A DNA stretch of 17,572 nt from CAYNNP01 sp964398215 (lineage in GTDB: Bacteria > Planctomycetota > Planctomycetia > Pirellulales > Pirellulaceae), in the NCBI GenBank assembly GCA_964398215.1, contig CAYNNP010000137.1, forward strand, positions 1-17,572, in the 5' to 3' direction. A program made the position numbers and the translations under genes. The notes beneath the pieces are model-generated. The model made no database searches. It was not told the origin of the DNA and was given only the letters and a program-made list of their open reading frames with translations. Shown here piece by piece: positions 16,539-17,572 of this stretch; positions within the stretch are counted from its first letter, which is position 1, and the number at the start of each line of letters is the position of its first letter.

Positions 16539-16706
16539 GGTCATCTTGGTTGTCGCATTGACAATTCTTGGTTGAACACTGAAGCAGGAATTCGCAGTTC
16601 ACTGCGCGAACCATTTTCAATCGACTTCGTCTCTTTTGGTGTGAACGCTTTTGCCCCAATACGATCTTGCGTATTGCTCTGACGGCTTTTGCGTTATGTT
16701 TTTAGT
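16539..16706. other. Intergenic region upstream of rnr
   Basis: No gene seen. It holds an inverted repeat, CAATACG at 16657-16663 and CGTATTG at 16670-16676, with a six-base loop and no T run. It ends 30 bases before ATG 16707, where an operator or leader hairpin would lie. A perfect TTGACA occurs at 16559-16564, but I find no good -10 at the right spacing. Confidence 0.4.
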
Positions 16707-17572
16707 ATGGAAATTTCAACAGAACTGGCCGATCGCGTGATGCGATTGGTCGTCTCGGCCGACTACAGGCCTTCAAAGCCAAAGCAGATTGCTGCCAAGC
16801 TGAAGCTCGACCCCAAAGGTTTTCGTGAGCTTCGACGCGTGATCAAACAATTGGTACTCGAAGGCCGGTTGGTCTATGGATCAAATCATTTAGTGTTTAG
16901 TACAGGATCGGTCGGTGGACCGAGTGACAAATTGCGCGGCACGTTCCGCCGCGCCCGCGGAAGCGGTTTTGGTAGTGGCGGCGGCTTCGGTTTCGTGCGA
17001 TTGAATAGCGACAACGAAAAGGATTCCGAACCGGTCGATGACCTATTCGTTCCTCCCGGCAAAACCGGCGGCGCGCTGGAAGGCGACTTGGTCGAAGTAG
17101 CGGTGAAGCCCAGCCGCAAAGGTGGAAACGAAGGCGTAGTCGTTCAGATTTTGGAACGAGCCCGCCGCCAATTTACAGGGACTTTTCAGTTCACTGGCAA
17201 CCAACCCGTCGTCTTTCTGGACGGGACACACTACGAGCATCCGGTGTCCGTTGGCGACGTTCGCGGTCTGCCGCTAGACAAAGGCGACAAGGTCTTTGTC
17301 GAATTGGTCGAGTACCCCGATGATGACGGCAACGGTGGCGAAGCTGTCATCTTGGAACGCCTGGGCAGCAGCAGCAATCCAGCGATCGATACGCTGTCGA
17401 TCATGCGTCAATATGCACTGCCAGATTCTTTTCCTGAAAAGGTTTTGGATGCCGCACGTGTCGAAGCGGACAAGTTCGATGACGACGCTGTCCCTGCGGA
17501 TCGCAACGATCTGACAAAGATGCTGACGATCACGATCGATCCATTCGATGCACGCGATTTTGACGATGCGAT
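16707..17572 (+). CDS. rnr: Ribonuclease R (3' to 5' exoribonuclease), 5' part, cut by window end
   Basis: RNase R degrades structured RNA from the 3' end and helps quality control of rRNA and tmRNA-tagged messages. The frame is open from ATG 16707 to the window end (288 complete codons). Residues about 1-65 form the winged-helix domain typical of RNase R. A first cold-shock/OB region (about 77-135) contains GGFGFVRL and DDLFVPPGK. A second (about 155-225) starts RRQFTGTF. Residues 224-250 (NPAIDTLSIMRQYALPDSFP) match the linker before the catalytic domain. The RNB catalytic motif IDPFDARDFDDA lies at 277-288, with the metal-binding aspartates D278, D284, D286 and D287 present. The rest of the RNB domain and the S1 domain lie outside. 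A glycine-rich stretch at 85-94 is unusual. No clear Shine-Dalgarno precedes the ATG, but the homology begins within a few residues of it. Confidence 0.94.
   Translation, partial: MEISTELADRVMRLVVSADYRPSKPKQIAAKLKLDPKGFRELRRVIKQLVLEGRLVYGSNHLVFSTGSVGGPSDKLRGTFRRARGSGFGSGGGFGFVRLNSDNEKDSEPVDDLFVPPGKTGGALEGDLVEVAVKPSRKGGNEGVVVQILERARRQFTGTFQFTGNQPVVFLDGTHYEHPVSVGDVRGLPLDKGDKVFVELVEYPDDDGNGGEAVILERLGSSSNPAIDTLSIMRQYALPDSFPEKVLDAARVEADKFDDDAVPADRNDLTKMLTITIDPFDARDFDDA

Overview
The window looks like an ordinary chromosomal stretch from a planctomycete, most likely Pirellulaceae (Rhodopirellula-like). This rests on a DUF1559-type protein (a family greatly expanded in Planctomycetes), a Gram-negative Kdo/LPS gene set beside a very large non-proteobacterial LPS-transport-like protein, weak or variable Shine-Dalgarno use, and several GTG starts. 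The lineage is inferred from gene content; no rRNA is present. I saw no mobile element, CRISPR array, phage gene or large repeat.

Layout. Positions 5-1668 (minus strand): ribE (riboflavin synthase) and rsmA (16S rRNA dimethyltransferase) overlap at a GTGA junction and are followed by tRNA-Lys(CUU). Positions 1846-3191 (plus): eno (enolase), ending in a strong intrinsic terminator. Positions 3219-4754 (minus): a secreted protein with a DUF1559-like C-terminal module but no pilin-like N-terminus. Positions 4998-8450 (minus): a large MscK/MscM-type mechanosensitive channel. Positions 8451-8761: a divergent intergenic region. Positions 8762-9865 (plus): an unnamed membrane protein with a voltage-sensor-like S1-S4 region, no visible pore and a C-terminal coiled coil. 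Positions 10059-14722 (plus): kdsD and kdsC (Kdo synthesis), then a roughly 1000-residue LptC/LptA-like protein. Positions 14884-16538 (plus): moaC, then a long-chain polyprenyl diphosphate synthase. Positions 16707-17572 (plus): the 5' part of rnr (RNase R), cut by the window end.

How the genes fit together. The clearest functional module is the envelope cluster kdsD-kdsC-LptC/A-like. It matches the order kdsD-kdsC-lptC-lptA known from Escherichia coli, with one giant protein in place of the two small ones. The mechanosensitive channel and the divergently transcribed voltage-sensor-like protein are both inner-membrane proteins and may share a control region. The remaining genes are housekeeping: translation, glycolysis, cofactor synthesis, isoprenoid chains and RNA decay.

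The items most worth a second look are the pore-less voltage-sensor-like protein with its Cys/His-rich loop, the giant LptC/LptA-like protein, and the DUF1559 module placed behind an unrecognised exported N-terminal domain.
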